A DNA stretch of 64,000 bases from Phialophora verrucosa (Eukaryota; Ascomycota; Eurotiomycetes; Chaetothyriales; Herpotrichiellaceae): NCBI GenBank assembly GCA_002099365.1, contig MSED01000005.1, positions 1,178,001 to 1,242,000 on the forward strand. The letters run 5' to 3'. The notes beneath the pieces are model-generated. The model worked only from the letters and a program-made list of their open reading frames with translations. It did no database searches and had not been told where the DNA came from. The position numbers and the translations under genes were made by a program. This document shows, piece by piece, positions 41,943-53,564 of this stretch. Within the stretch, counting starts at the first letter, position 1, and each line of letters opens with the position of its first letter.

Positions 41943-44305
41943 TCACCTGATTTCAAACTCTCGTTCTCTTAGACTCCTCGCATCCCCACCACCATACCTC
42001 TCCTTGCAGTATCGGCCTAGGTAACCACTTCCAGCTCGGAGGAAGCAGATCTTTTGCTCCGGACTGTCTGTCCCGCCGCTGACTCGACGGTTGGGGTCAG
42101 TGCTAGACTTGGCCTCGTACAGCTCATACAGTTGAAGCAGTTCCGGTTTCGCCGGAGACTCGACTGTGAAGTCCGTGTCGTTGAGCATTTTCTCCGTAAC
42201 GAGGTGCCAAAACGTGGCATTGAGGGGTGACCCAGAAGGCCATGGGATGCCTAGCCCGTGCAAGCTGTCGCTGTCGCTATCGCTGTCGTCACGATGTCGA
42301 TTGTCTTCAACTGAGTCCAACTCTGAGTGTGAGTCTTCAGAATCGGACTTGACAGAATATGCCTCCCTTGTGTCGTACTCAAACTCCCAGACGGGCTTCG
42401 TCCATTTCAGACTGTTGCTCATGTTCGCAAAGTACGTCTGCGCGCCCATGACGGAGAAGGTCTTGCTGTCAACTTGATAGACTCGATAGCCGGAGTTCAG
42501 ACCCGTCAGAGGCGTGATCGAGGGACCAATGTAGGACACTTGGAGGGGCTTTGAGATGTCGATCTGAGTGGTGTCGCGGAGTTTGCGCGGCACATCTGGG
42601 TTGCTGGGCTCGTGGGTGGGGACCTGCGAGGATGGAAGGTAGTCATAGAAGATTTGCAGTTGATCTTGATGCGTGTGGCTGGTCGGTGAGACATTATTAG
42701 CTTGTAGCCCGGTATTTGGTCTGGCAGCCATGAGAACACTTACCCGAAGAAGATTGCTGCGATGGTGGCGGGTGAGAACCTGCGCACTATGGAATAGAAT
42801 AACGCCGTTGGATTCGGCATCGGCGCGGTTCCATCGTACCCAGACAGCACATGTGCAATGATCCAGGCTCGTTGACCCCTTTTCTCGCATGCTGAGAGCT
42901 CGTCTGCCAGCCACTTCAGCATGCCGCTCGCGTCTGGATTGGTGACGTTCCAATAGTTGAAGATATTCTCTTTGTACCAGAAATCGGAGTTCACAGAAAT
43001 GATACGCAACCCCTGAGATGTGGTTGTTGCATAGGCACCGTAGTGGGTACGCGCAAACTCGGCTTCGGTATCATTGAGCCAGGAGTGGCCTGACCATAAG
43101 GTAGACACGAGGTCATAATTCCACTGCAGGATATTGCTGCTGCTGTTCGTTGGATCCGGGTCCATGGCATGTGGAGTGTTGAAGCCGACGGGTAGCGTGT
43201 CGTGGTTTCCAAGGGCCGCATAAATGGGTGTCTTATCGCCTAGCATCCGCTTGAAGACTTTGAAAGTAATCTCTTCTTCGTATGAGACATAATCTTGTGA
43301 GAGCATATCTTCAGGATCGTGCGAAACGATATCGCCGGTGAAGATGCTGAAAGCCAGCTCGTCCATGTCGAAGAAACTAGGCATGTTCATGAAAGCTGAA
43401 AGAGCTAGGTCAGCGGGCGAGTCGCACAGAAACGATCCGAATCGGGAGGCCGGGATCGAAGGGTTGCGCGAATCGGTGGACAGCTCCGTGTTGACCGAGT
43501 ACGGTCGGCAGCACATGTAGTCTGAACAATTGCCTTCAGATCCGATGTCATATCGGGGATCAAGGTGCCAGTCTGAGAGGTGAAGCACATTGAACGTATG
43601 GTCGGAAGGTTCTGGGGCAATGTTGGCCGACTCTGGCTTCGGAGCGAAGTACAAGTCTTCGTCGATCAGGATGGGAGGCTGCTCTTCGCAAAGGTTATAG
43701 TTGACAGAACACATGTGTTGCATGTCACCTGTTGCCAAGGACATCTTCGAGAAAAGCTGTGCCATGTAAGGGCCATATCCTCCGACACCACTGAAGTGCG
43801 ATTCACATGAAGCTGACCGGAGCTTGGCCTTGATCTCCGGAAGAGCATTGCATGCTTGGATGAGGACGTTCGTGAAAACCGATACGGGTTGAGTGATGGC
43901 AGCAACATGGAGTACTTGGCCCGCGGCAATGCATTTAGAGCATGTATCTGGGTAGTGGGGGGTCTCGACGATCGAGAGCAGTTCATTCACGATCGAAACC
44001 TCGACCGCCTGTGCGTTCAGGGGGGTGATGGGCTCGGGTATGGGTGACTTCTTGTCATACGAAGGGACTGGGCCCGTGCCATTGTAATAGAGCTTGATCA
44101 GGTCGTTTCCGATGGTGTTCGTAAGCTCTGGATTTAACGCTTCCGGTAAGCCAGCCAACGGAGCTTGGGCGTTTGCATTGCCGGCAAAGGCTGCTGTCAC
44201 CAGAGACGTATGCTTGAGAATGGCCCAGTAGCCGATGAGCGCGCCGAAGAATGAAAGAAGCATGAAGAGTGCGGAGGGTAAGCCGGCACCAAATCGTTGC
44301 GGCAT
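41943..44305 (-). CDS. Acid sphingomyelinase-like phosphodiesterase
   Basis: Two exons (44305-42744, 42678-41943) with a 65-nt intron give 765 residues. The N-terminus has a hydrophobic signal or anchor (about 10-32). A Cys-rich saposin-like domain follows (CSKCIAAGQ onward), then a calcineurin-like metallophosphoesterase with the ordered metal ligands: DWHLD (about 243), GDIVSHD (about 323), GNHD (about 367), a His in HVLSGYDG (about 480) and GHTHQD (about 521). The intron falls inside the GHTH motif, between the second and third base of the Gly codon. Several NxT/S sites are present. This layout is that of acid sphingomyelinases and SMPDL3-type enzymes, which hydrolyse phosphodiesters such as sphingomyelin in the secretory pathway or outside; the substrate here is not shown. 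The acidic Asp/Ser-rich insert (DSEDSHSELD) after the catalytic core is unusual. Confidence 0.93.
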
Positions 44306-45167
44306 TGGCTCAGTGATGTGTTTCTTCTGATGGCTGTCGGAACCGGTTCCATTTGAAATTATTCACAAGCTCCTTACGTCAAACGCTCGTTGGCGGTGGC
44401 GTTTGTGAGCTCCAGGAGGTGCAAAGGGGTTGTGCATTCCATTTCATGGACAGATGTCGAGTCTATGTACGAGGTGGGATACGCCTTCGACTAAGATGAG
44501 ATCACATCGCGCCGTTGTAGGCCTTGGAATTCGGCAAATGTTCGGAAGGCTGTGCTCGCCGAGCTTGCTTGGTTCGTGGCAGATGAATCTGAGCAGAAAG
44601 TCAACAATCTTCCCCTGCGAGGAGCCTCGTCGTGCAACCCTGAGCAGCTCTCACCGCGAGGAATTACCCAAGTGTCATTTGAGGAATCGTCCTGTTGAAG
44701 TCAGATCACAAATCTTCGTTCCCTGCCGTGATGGGATCGCCGCTTTCTGTGGCATATCGAGACTGTTTCTGCTCGCTGACCGATGCGCACAGCTTTGCTT
44801 CGTAGGACATACAACCAAGGTTCAGTGCAGCTTGGGTGGTTAACAAGCAGCTGTTCAGTATACAGGCACCACAGCTGATCAACATACTTGTGATTGCTGC
44901 CACTCATTGTCCACCGGGTGGCGAGACAAGGATGCTGTATCGCTTCTGCTCTGTCAAAGGCCCGTGTCATCTCCTCGCCCTTTGCTGGCTTTGACGCTTG
45001 TCGGCTTCCCAACTGCATTTATATTCATCTCACTCCCATCTCAGATCTGCTGCCTTCCTTCTTCCTCTGTGTCCAACTCGAGGGCTGCTCAAACTACCCA
45101 CCGTTTGTATTTCTTCATCTTCGTATCCTCTCCCTCCCGGAGCCTCACAGAGGCGGAAACTATCCCA
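44306..45167. other. Divergent promoter region
   Basis: 862 bp between the ATGs of the phosphodiesterase and the secreted-protein gene. CT-rich tracts lie just upstream of the secreted-protein start (45010-45150), typical of fungal promoters. No gene. Confidence 0.5.
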
Positions 45168-45967
45168 ATGCACTTCTCAGGCCGCGTTGCGGTCTTGCTG
45201 CTGCCACTTCTGAAATTGGTTTCTCTTGTCAACTCGATCCCTGCCCCAAACGAATCGCCAGGGACTGGCCAGTCATGCACCAACGTCACGGACACGGTGA
45301 GCGAGCTCTTCCACTTCTCACACGGTTCCCAGCTGGGAAGACACACCTGCTAACACGTCGCCCTCAAACAGTTTGATGAGGTTGGCTTCGTCCCGGCGCC
45401 TCAAATCTCACGGGTCGGGACGTATAATGGACACACATATGGCGGGTTTGCTATCTCGGTAAGTGTCTCGTCATTGCCCGCCTCAATTGATCCAGCCTGT
45501 CTAACAGAAACGTCCAGTCAGCAAGCAAGGTGCTGGGCACGCTTGGTGGGATCATCCCAGACTCAGCACCAAATGTGGCCTCTGCCACCATCGTGACCGA
45601 TCTCACCCAGATCGGGCAGCTCACCCTCCAGCCTTTCGGCAACATCAGCGCATCTCCCTCTGCGTATTTCGATCTCTACTCCGGTCGGCTCGCATGTACC
45701 CTCATGCAGGGAAGTCCGCAGGTGCTAGGGGCGCCTTTGGGCTGCACCGTCACTGTGACGGGCATCGACAAGGATGGCAATACCGTTCCAGCGTATACTA
45801 TCTCATTCAGCCCCACGGATGTCTTGGCCAACTCTATGGCCTTCTTCCAACTGCCAGACAGCTTCAGAAACCTTATCAGCGTCACATTCGGGGTAGCAAC
45901 TTCAGCTCTGCTCCCGGCAACCAACGTCCTGTTCCTCGACAGTGTGAATGTGTGCAACTACTCCTGA
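45168..45967 (+). CDS. Secreted protein of unknown function
   Basis: Three exons (45168-45296, 45372-45458, 45518-45967) with introns of 75 and 59 nt, all phase 0, give 221 residues. The N-terminus is a clear signal peptide (VAVLLLPLLKLVSLVNS). The mature part has four cysteines, enough for two disulfides, and NxT/S sites (NVT, NIS). Its pattern, an N-terminal FDEVGFVPAPQ then TYNGHTYGGF and a beta-rich, Asn/Thr-rich remainder ending VLFLDSVNVCNYS, resembles a family of ascomycete secreted beta-sandwich proteins of unknown role; this is a weak resemblance. No GPI signal is visible at the C-terminus. Confidence 0.8.
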
Positions 45968-46412
45968 CGTACAGGATTGCCTCTGGCCCGGACACCTGGC
46001 CCCAACAATCGCCTTCTCTACTGTACGGATCGTGGCCTGTTGCGTATCTCCTCATACGGCCACAAGCTATCCTAGCATATAGTCCCTATAGCATATTGCA
46101 ACAAGAGTCTCAGAGGTATGGTGTCGGCGGGACTGGAGACGTTGGGGATGAGTTTCACTTCACATTGGTTTTATATGGATTCCCGAGTATGTGTGGTATG
46201 CTACTTCCTCATAGTTTCTACACGAGACGGAGCTCCTACAATAGTTTTAGAAGCCTCAACATTCGTCCTTGTTTTGATACACTTTTCGCAAGGGAAGTGC
46301 TACTATGGCGCATTCTTTTCGAATTGATTCCGTTGCGGACAAGGCCCATCTTCGGCAATGGCGCTTCTTGACGCAAAGAGCGACATCCTTCCTTGTATTG
46401 GGATTCTGATTC
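45968..46412. other. Convergent intergenic region
   Basis: 445 bp between convergent 3' ends. Short ORFs only. Confidence 0.5.
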
Positions 46413-47411
46413 TTAATCATTAGGGCCGACATTACTTCCATTGGCGAAGTCGCCGCTGACAAACACCACCAGTACCGCTGCATACGCCGCGCACGAGCCA
46501 AAGATCTCTGCCCTCCTTGCATTCGTGACAAGGGCAATGGTCGCAGCGAACAAACACGTGAACAGAGCAATCAGTCCAAGCGTCAACCCCGGCTGGCTGG
46601 AAGACATGTGGTAGAGCACGTATATCGGTAGGAAGAGAAGGAGCGCCGAGAGGACTGTTGTGATGAACGAAGCCGCAAAGTTGATACGCTCGATGGAGTA
46701 GTGGCGTACTTCTGGCGTGGACAGGTGTGTTAGGCCATGAGAAGGAGCCCGATGTCGAACCTTGAAGAGTCGCGAGCAATACGTCTTCAAGAAGAACGTC
46801 AAGAAGTCGGGTTCCGGGACGGACTTTAGCGAGATGTGATCGGTATGCGGTTGCTCACACCGCCTGGAGAGCAGCGGAAAGAGGTGCGAACTGTGGCCCA
46901 TCAGCACGGCATCTGTCTCGGACGGATCGTCAGAGCCCGATAATCTCTGGTGGAATGTATGCGACAGGGCTGTCATGGTCTGCTTTGATGGGCGCGACAA
47001 TGACAATACATTGGCATCGGCGACGAGAGCTTCACGGTATTCTTTCAACGTCGCCCTGATCTGCATGGCTAGGTCCATTCGCCTCTTCCAACGTGCCCCG
47101 GTCGCGCTGGGGTCTTGAGAGCTCTGCTTGAAAGAAGCCCAGTCCCGCGCATTCTGCCGAATGCGAAACCACTCGGGGCTGAAGCTGTCGACCTTGTTGA
47201 CATCGGTGGCGTCTTCGTGGTCATATTGATCTTGCAATGCTTCAAGCTCCAACAATTCAGCTTCATAATAGAGCAAGTCCCGGGCAGTGAGCTTGTCAAA
47301 GGTCTTGTAGACTGCCGTGGCATGGTCGCTGTCGCTGGAAATGAAGTTTGCAAACGAGCCGAAGCCGGTCAAGTATTGCTGGGGCCTGGCGCTTTTCTCC
47401 TCATCCGCCAT
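46413..47411 (-). CDS. DUF6594-type membrane protein
   Basis: A single frame of 332 residues from ATG 47411. It follows the layout of the DUF6594 family common in ascomycetes: an N-terminal QYLTGFGSFANFISSD and LLYYEAELLELEALQ, a helical cytosolic domain, then HYSIERINFAASFITTVLSA leading into three membrane helices (about 236-258, 266-285, 293-312). The function of the family is unknown. It is divergently arranged with the retropepsin-like gene. Confidence 0.88.
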   Translation of the reverse strand: MADEEKSARPQQYLTGFGSFANFISSDSDHATAVYKTFDKLTARDLLYYEAELLELEALQDQYDHEDATDVNKVDSFSPEWFRIRQNARDWASFKQSSQDPSATGARWKRRMDLAMQIRATLKEYREALVADANVLSLSRPSKQTMTALSHTFHQRLSGSDDPSETDAVLMGHSSHLFPLLSRRCEQPHTDHISLKSVPEPDFLTFFLKTYCSRLFKVRHRAPSHGLTHLSTPEVRHYSIERINFAASFITTVLSALLLFLPIYVLYHMSSSQPGLTLGLIALFTCLFAATIALVTNARRAEIFGSCAAYAAVLVVFVSGDFANGSNVGPND

Positions 47412-48196
47412 TAGGCGGACTCCAGAGTCTGCTTCACCACCATCTGCTACATCAATGTGGGCTAGACGGCGTCAGTATCCTAGGGCTCCAGGAACTCCCA
47501 GGCCGGGTTCAAGTGCATTGCGAGGATGCGATATCGACAGGCTGTGTAACTCCAGATAAAACCGAACAGCTCTTTGGGACACGCTCGAGGCTGGATGAAA
47601 CCCCAAATATCTGACGACGGAAATGAGCATGTGAACATGGTATCTAAACTGGTCGGGGTCAGGCTGCAGGACACACCTAATAGCAGTGTGCGACGTGGTC
47701 GTCAATGCCTCGCAATCAGCGGCGCCCAGGCCGACACAGGCCACACAATGTCTCTTTTCCCAACAGCATTACTAAATGGCACGAATCACAAGCAAAGGCG
47801 ACCTCGTGGGAGCCAGCCACGCAGCAGAAAAAACGCCTTGTCATTGTACTAACACCTAATGAGCAGGGCGATTCACACGCCAATGCTACAGTTCCTGAAC
47901 AGGCCAGACCTGCAGTTTGCCCAAGTTGACTGGACGTTATGATTCAAGGCGCAACACCGCCTCCCCTCGACGCCCGCTCGTCACCTGCCCTCAAGCTTTA
48001 AACATGAGTCTCTGCCGCCCATCTGGGCCATCCTGCGCCCGGCCATTTTTCTCTCGCTTCCACCCAAACTTCCGGGCTCACAATCTTACGGGCACACTGG
48101 CTTGGATCTCCCTTCTTGGTTATGAGACCTCAGGTCTCTGGGACTGGCGAGGGCTTCGTTCTAACGACCTATGCCATTTTCTTGCTGTTCCTATCT
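47412..48196. other. Divergent intergenic region
   Basis: Between DUF6594 and retropepsin-like genes. A plus-strand in-frame extension from ATG 48122 could belong to the latter. Confidence 0.45.
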
Positions 48197-49732
48197 ATGG
48201 CTGAACCGCTTGCCAGTATTCACAACGACGATGGCCGTGTTGGTGCGTCACAGTCCGGGATTGGAGATTTGCAACGTTCGGCTCTTAGCCTGAAATGGCT
48301 CAAACGAGAGATCGCTCTCCTTGCGCGATTGGGAAGGGATATTGGGTGTACGATTTTGGAGGTGGAGTTCTTTCAGCCCAGGTTCAAGGCCCTAGCGATC
48401 AATCCATGGGTAAGTCTAGAGAGATCCAAGCGTCGTGGAGTATGCGAAATTGAGGTATAATCCTCAAATGAATAATTATTCAAGCTGACTATGCTCCGCA
48501 GCCGGTGCCAGTAGATCGAAGCCCCCCTTGGCTTGAGGAAACGTGGCAGCCCCCCGAAAGATTGATGTTACCGTCAGTAGTAAACGGTATTCACTCCGAC
48601 GCGCTCCCAGACACCATGTCCACTGAGAACATCATGAGTCGAGAATACGCTGGTCGAATCGGCGCCGCGATTGATCGCCGCCAAGAGAAGCACCGTGTGT
48701 ATACCAAAGCTTGCGGCAATGCATTTCGCTCCCTTGGCGAAGTCGTTGCCGATGTTGCATTCCCGGACGACCCGTCCAAGGTATGGCGCAACTGTCGGTT
48801 CTCTGTGGTTGAGAATTGTGCAGCTGCAGTGATCATGGGAGATCCTTTCCTGCGTTTGACCGAGACCCTTACAAGGTTCAGACACCGATTGATGAAGCTG
48901 CGCTCGAAGTCTCTGAAGAAGTTCTGGCGAGTGTGCTATATGGACGCACCTCGACGGTTGCTGAACTGCTCGGTAGACGGCAGAATGGTCTCAGCCGCTG
49001 CGGACACCGGCTCGGATATCGACCTGGTCTCCCACGACTATGCAAGACGTCGTCAATGGTTCATCAACGAGCTCCCAAAGGACAGGGGATACGTCATCCT
49101 GGCCGACAGGTCTGTAAAGAAAGTCACGGGTTACGTTAATGTTCCTCTGAGGGTTGACGACGTGATATATTCGAAAACTTTCTTCGTGCTGAAAGGGCTC
49201 GTGAGCGATGTGCTTCTGGGCGATAGTACACTCGACGAACTCGACGCCTTCAACCGCTATAAGGACTATTTTGTGGAGACGACGCCCGGAGACGCAGAAG
49301 GTATATGCCACAACATCAACTGGCAGGACACCGTCGACCAGCGCCTCGAGGAAATTCTCCGAGAGAAGTTCCCAAGGCAGACCGCGGCCGAGCTTCGGCA
49401 AAGCCGCTTCAACAGGGTCGGTCTCAGGCTAGTGCCGTCGACGAACAACATCCAAGGTAAGCAAGCATCATTAAGGGGAAGCTGTACGATACCGGCCGAA
49501 CTAACGAGACCTAGCTTGGAACGAGGCTTTCGCGCGTGCTCGTCGCTATCTGGACGACAGGGAAGTAACGGCACGGGGTCAGGCTGAAAGAGCTATGCAA
49601 CGGCTCGACGGCGCAGAGCTGCGAGAAGCGGAGCGTCGGGATCGGCAGCGACGAGAGCAACACCGGCACAAGACGGACAGGCTAACACGTGAGAAGGATA
49701 GATTTCTCGGCATCGTTTCTTCGACTTCATGA
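48197..49732 (+). CDS. Tandem retropepsin-like aspartic protease-fold protein
   Basis: Three exons (48197-48409, 48502-49456, 49515-49732) with introns of 92 and 58 nt give 461 residues. After an N-terminal helical region come two retropepsin-like domains. The second (about residues 225-320) is intact-looking: ADTGSDIDLVS at the active site and VLLGDSTL as the psi-psi-Gly motif. The first (about 95-190) has the same layout but its active-site motif reads PDTMST, with Met for the essential Gly, and its closing motif is AVIMGDPFL. The C-terminus is a charged coiled coil (RREQHRHKTDRLTREKDRF). Such proteins are widespread in ascomycetes and of unknown function; they are not retrotransposon pieces here, as no reverse transcriptase or LTR is present. 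An alternative ATG at 48122 would add a hydrophobic N-terminus. Confidence 0.8.
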
Positions 49733-50333
49733 CCAAGTACGTATCCCAAATCAAACGGACGGCGAGGAGAGAGAATTTCCCCGCGACGCGAAGCATGCAT
49801 GTATGTTTGGAGCGTACCCTTTCCTTTGGCGTCACAGTAGCTAGCTTTTGCGAGCCGGGGAGGTAAATCAGTCCATATCTCGAGACTTCTAATGCGATAT
49901 TTGGGACATTGTCTGCGCATGGCGATGTCCTCATTCGAGTATGCTCGGGTCCGCAGCGCACATTGCCAATATGTGAAGTATTCAGTAGCTTCACCAACTT
50001 TGCTCTTTCCCTGACCTTGTCATTTTCTTCCCAGGTCTTGCTGCGGAGACTAGTCGCCTTGTTTCCGACATGTTCGCCACGAGGATTGCGAGTGCAGTAT
50101 GTATGCGGCCACCGTGGAACTAGTTACTTGCACAAAGTGATCAAGGGCAAGGCATGACCGGTTGTCTGCCCTGATGTTTGGAGACTCTAAAGTACTAGGA
50201 TATAACTGTTTATGCGCGTCTATCATGCAAGGTCAACGCCTATCGAGCATGCCAGTGCGACGCTCGACTTTGCTTGACTTTTACTTATTCTTTCATCTTG
50301 CATTCTGTTCTTGGCACTTCCCAAGTCCCACTT
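49733..50333. other. Convergent intergenic region
   Basis: 601 bp between the retropepsin-like gene and the 3' end of MET10. No gene seen. Confidence 0.5.
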
Positions 50334-53300
50334 TCAGTACACCTCAAGGACGTAGCGGCCCTCGTCCTTCAGCTTCATGATCTCTCTGGCCGTGTCGATC
50401 TTCTTGGTCACGCCCTTGGCCTTCGCATCCCGGGCGATCGCCTCCTCCAGCACGTTCGTCACGTCCGGCACCGGCCACGTCGGCCCACAGAGGTAAAACG
50501 CCCCATCTTGCTGGATGTACGCCTTGATGATGCTGTCGAGGCTCTGCCTCATCCGGTCCTGGATGTAGATCTTCTGGGGCTGGTCGCGGGAGAAGGCCCG
50601 GCCGAGCAGCGTGATCACCCCGGCGGCCTGGTACGCCTCCCACTCCTCGCCGTAGCAGTACTCCTCGCGCTGGTGGCGCGAGCCCATGTACAGGAGCACG
50701 GAGCCGATCTCCTTACCCTGCGCCTTTTCCATGGCGCGATGCTGCACAAAGGCGCGGAAGGGGGCCAATCCCGTGCCCAGCCCTGCCATTATGATCGGCT
50801 GGGTGGAAAGCGGGGGAAGCTTCATGACAGAAGGTTTGACGCTGACGGTGACGGGGGCCCCCACGGGCAGGTCGCTCAGGTATTTCGTCGCTTGGCCGAA
50901 GCGGTCACGGCCCTTGGGGTCCGACCAGTTGACCACCACGACCATGAGCGCCACGGAAGTGGGGGTGACGGCCTGGCAGGAGGCGATGGAGTATTCTCGC
51001 CGTTTCATCGGGCTGACGATGCGCACAATGTCGTGGAAACTAGGGTGCGCGGAGGGGAACTCGAGCAGAATGTCCGCAAAGGTGACGGTGTCGACCTCGG
51101 CGCGTCTTTGGAATTCCTTAAATCCTTCCGGTCCGGCGAGCGTAAGGAGGTTCTTCTTCTCTGTCTCGTCGTCTGCAAATGCGGCGAGGTCTTCGTAGAA
51201 TTTCTTGCCTGGGCGGCCGAAGATGTCCACGTTCTGCATGAGGGATTGGTAGATCGTGCGATTCTCAAAAATATCCGGATTGTCGCGAGATTGGACCTCC
51301 ACGACGTCGTTCTCGTTCAGGCCGTACCATTTGATGAAGTCCATGACGTGGTCGTGGTCGTTTTCCGCGTGGATGCCTAGCGCTTCGCCAATATCGTACT
51401 TCAAGCCCGAGTCGCCGAGGTCGAATTCGATGTGGAAGATGTTGCGGTCGTACGTCAGCGGCGTGAGGCGCCGGTTCTCTTTGACGTGTACGGTGTATGT
51501 CTTGGTGGAGAGGTCGGGCCGCAGTTGCGAGGAGCTGTTGTACGCTTCTTTGAAAAGGAGGCCCTTTGCGGCCTTTTGCCAGCTGCGCAGGACGGAGGGT
51601 GGTTCTTCGACCTCGGATTTGTCGAAGTTGGCAAAGCTGTTGGGGGAGATGTTCGTGGGCAGTGAGGACTCGGGGTGCTCGAGCTCCAGCTGGGACCATT
51701 CTTTGGGGATCTCGATTTGGCGAAGCGTCTTCTCCAGATCTGCGGCCACTTGCTCGAGGGTCTCGACGTCGCTGGTAATTGAAGCAAGTTTCTGCAGACC
51801 AGTTTCCTCGGAACCGCTGAGACCAACGCGGAGGAAGGCGGCCTGGACGATTAATGACTCGAGGTCAGGGATGTCGGCAGAGAGGGCCGTCCTAGACGGA
51901 TCAACCAGGTACAAGCCGATCCCTTTCTCAGCGACACCCTTTTTGAATGCCGTGGGGAGTTTCTTTTCCACGTCCTCATCCTTGACGCCTGGGAGGAGGA
52001 GAACGATGTTGCCGTTTTGCTGTACCGATTTCAGGATATTGACCTTCTCCAAGAGCTTGACATCAGTGACCACGGAGGTGTTGGCGTATGTAATGGGATA
52101 TGCGGCATCGAGGCTCCTGGCCGATTTCCGAATATCCACTCTGTGAATGCCCCCTTGCACGAGATTATCGTGCGTCGTATTGATAGTTACGTTCTGTGCA
52201 GATTCAGTGGCCAGCGCTTCCGCCAGATATGTAGCCGCTGGCGCGGATGGTGCGTCGTCAGTGTTCCAGAAGGTATATCGTTGGACGGAGTTGTCCAAGA
52301 ACGTGGTAATACCTTGATTGTCGGCAGTCTTACCCAAGAGCATCTGGAAGATGGAAGAGATGGAGGAAGGAGTCCATGTCTCGGCGCGAGCATACTTCAA
52401 CTCTCGGACCTCGGGCGTGTCATGGACTGCAAGCCCGTACGATACAGCAACGAGCACATCTTCGTACAACTGAGAGTGGAAACCGGCTTCTTGGACAGCT
52501 TGCGCATCAGTAACCTGACCAAGAACACCGACCACCCTCACGCCCTTGGGGATGAGCTTCAGGAAAGCCTCTTCGGCGAAAGGTCGATACAGTCGGACGT
52601 TGATGGCTCCAACCCTGCTACCGGATTGTGCCAGTGCGGTCGCTGCTTGACCAGCGAGCGACGACTCGACCGAGCCGAAAGTCACCAATACGATTTCGGG
52701 TTGCTCATGACCGTGATACTCGAATGGCTTGTAATCAGTTCCTAGCTCATCATTGAGAGCACGCAGCGTCTTCAATGCCTTTCCTTCGGTACTCAGATGC
52801 TTCCGGTCTTCGTCAGAGAGGGATTTCAGAATTGAGTTGTATGCGGCGCCTAGTCCGGATTTGTCGAGAATGTCAATGACACGTGTAGTGTCTCTGCCGA
52901 CTCTCAAGCCGTCGTAAATGTGCAATGAGGGGACATCCTGCGCCAAGAGGGTGGCAAGGAGCGACATATGCTGCACCTCGTAGGCGGACTGACTGGCAAC
53001 CAAGGCGAGGCCCAAGTCCTCTGCAGCGGCTAAGGCGGTGACGTAGTCTGTGACGAGGCCACCATTCTTGTCCCCTTCGTAGTCGAGGGCTGCCACGTGA
53101 GCGACAAATGGGTTGCTGACCGAGTAAAGTAGAGAGAGCTGGTCGAGAATGGGTCTCAAGAACGTCAGTGCCGAAGATGGCGCCAGCAGGCCCTGTGGGA
53201 TATGTCGCTTCTTCAGATCGAAGTCCTTAGAGAACATGTAGCCCAATGCTATTGAACCAGCTCCGTTGCGTATCTGCATAGACTGAATGCCCGTTGTGTA

Positions 53301-53564
53301 GTTGTTGATGTTCGCCTCCTGCGTCTTTGCCCACGATTTTGCAGCGGCATCGAGATCAAATGTTTCTGGAGAGTAAGAGAAGATCTTGTCGGACAAAGCA
53401 TATGCCACCTGCTGGACGAGGATCTGGGCAGTCACGTAGGTAGGACCCCCAATAGAGGACAGGGGAGGGGATTGACCGAAGGGGAGGTTCCTTGCGGTGC
53501 GAGGAGCCATCTTGGTGTTTGCCTCGGGCGCGGGCCCGCTGGAAGAGGGTTGTTCGAGACGCAT
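50334..53564 (-). CDS. MET10: Sulfite reductase [NADPH] flavoprotein subunit
   Basis: A single frame of 1076 residues from ATG 53564 (a second ATG at 53510 would remove 18 residues). The first ~400 residues resemble the pyruvate:ferredoxin oxidoreductase gamma/alpha-like domains that are peculiar to fungal Met10. The C-terminal half is a ferredoxin-NADP reductase module: FAD-binding segment KRREYSIASCQ (RxYS), GLGTGLAPFRAF for the NADPH pyrophosphate, YMGSRHQREEYCYGEEW, and a C-terminal aromatic Tyr. No flavodoxin domain is seen, as expected for fungi, where the FMN site is in Met5. It passes electrons from NADPH to the hemoprotein subunit for sulfite reduction to sulfide in the cytosol. Confidence 0.96.
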   Translation of the reverse strand: MRLEQPSSSGPAPEANTKMAPRTARNLPFGQSPPLSSIGGPTYVTAQILVQQVAYALSDKIFSYSPETFDLDAAAKSWAKTQEANINNYTTGIQSMQIRNGAGSIALGYMFSKDFDLKKRHIPQGLLAPSSALTFLRPILDQLSLLYSVSNPFVAHVAALDYEGDKNGGLVTDYVTALAAAEDLGLALVASQSAYEVQHMSLLATLLAQDVPSLHIYDGLRVGRDTTRVIDILDKSGLGAAYNSILKSLSDEDRKHLSTEGKALKTLRALNDELGTDYKPFEYHGHEQPEIVLVTFGSVESSLAGQAATALAQSGSRVGAINVRLYRPFAEEAFLKLIPKGVRVVGVLGQVTDAQAVQEAGFHSQLYEDVLVAVSYGLAVHDTPEVRELKYARAETWTPSSISSIFQMLLGKTADNQGITTFLDNSVQRYTFWNTDDAPSAPAATYLAEALATESAQNVTINTTHDNLVQGGIHRVDIRKSARSLDAAYPITYANTSVVTDVKLLEKVNILKSVQQNGNIVLLLPGVKDEDVEKKLPTAFKKGVAEKGIGLYLVDPSRTALSADIPDLESLIVQAAFLRVGLSGSEETGLQKLASITSDVETLEQVAADLEKTLRQIEIPKEWSQLELEHPESSLPTNISPNSFANFDKSEVEEPPSVLRSWQKAAKGLLFKEAYNSSSQLRPDLSTKTYTVHVKENRRLTPLTYDRNIFHIEFDLGDSGLKYDIGEALGIHAENDHDHVMDFIKWYGLNENDVVEVQSRDNPDIFENRTIYQSLMQNVDIFGRPGKKFYEDLAAFADDETEKKNLLTLAGPEGFKEFQRRAEVDTVTFADILLEFPSAHPSFHDIVRIVSPMKRREYSIASCQAVTPTSVALMVVVVNWSDPKGRDRFGQATKYLSDLPVGAPVTVSVKPSVMKLPPLSTQPIIMAGLGTGLAPFRAFVQHRAMEKAQGKEIGSVLLYMGSRHQREEYCYGEEWEAYQAAGVITLLGRAFSRDQPQKIYIQDRMRQSLDSIIKAYIQQDGAFYLCGPTWPVPDVTNVLEEAIARDAKAKGVTKKIDTAREIMKLKDEGRYVLEVY

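Noticed and set aside
48502..49456. Retropepsin domain as a retrotransposon relic
   Set aside because: No reverse transcriptase, integrase, Gag zinc knuckle or LTR nearby; intact intron-containing gene of a cellular family.
50274..51380. 368-codon plus-strand ORF
   Set aside because: Lies wholly antisense to the FNR module of MET10; composition is that of a reversed GC-biased gene and it has no domain.
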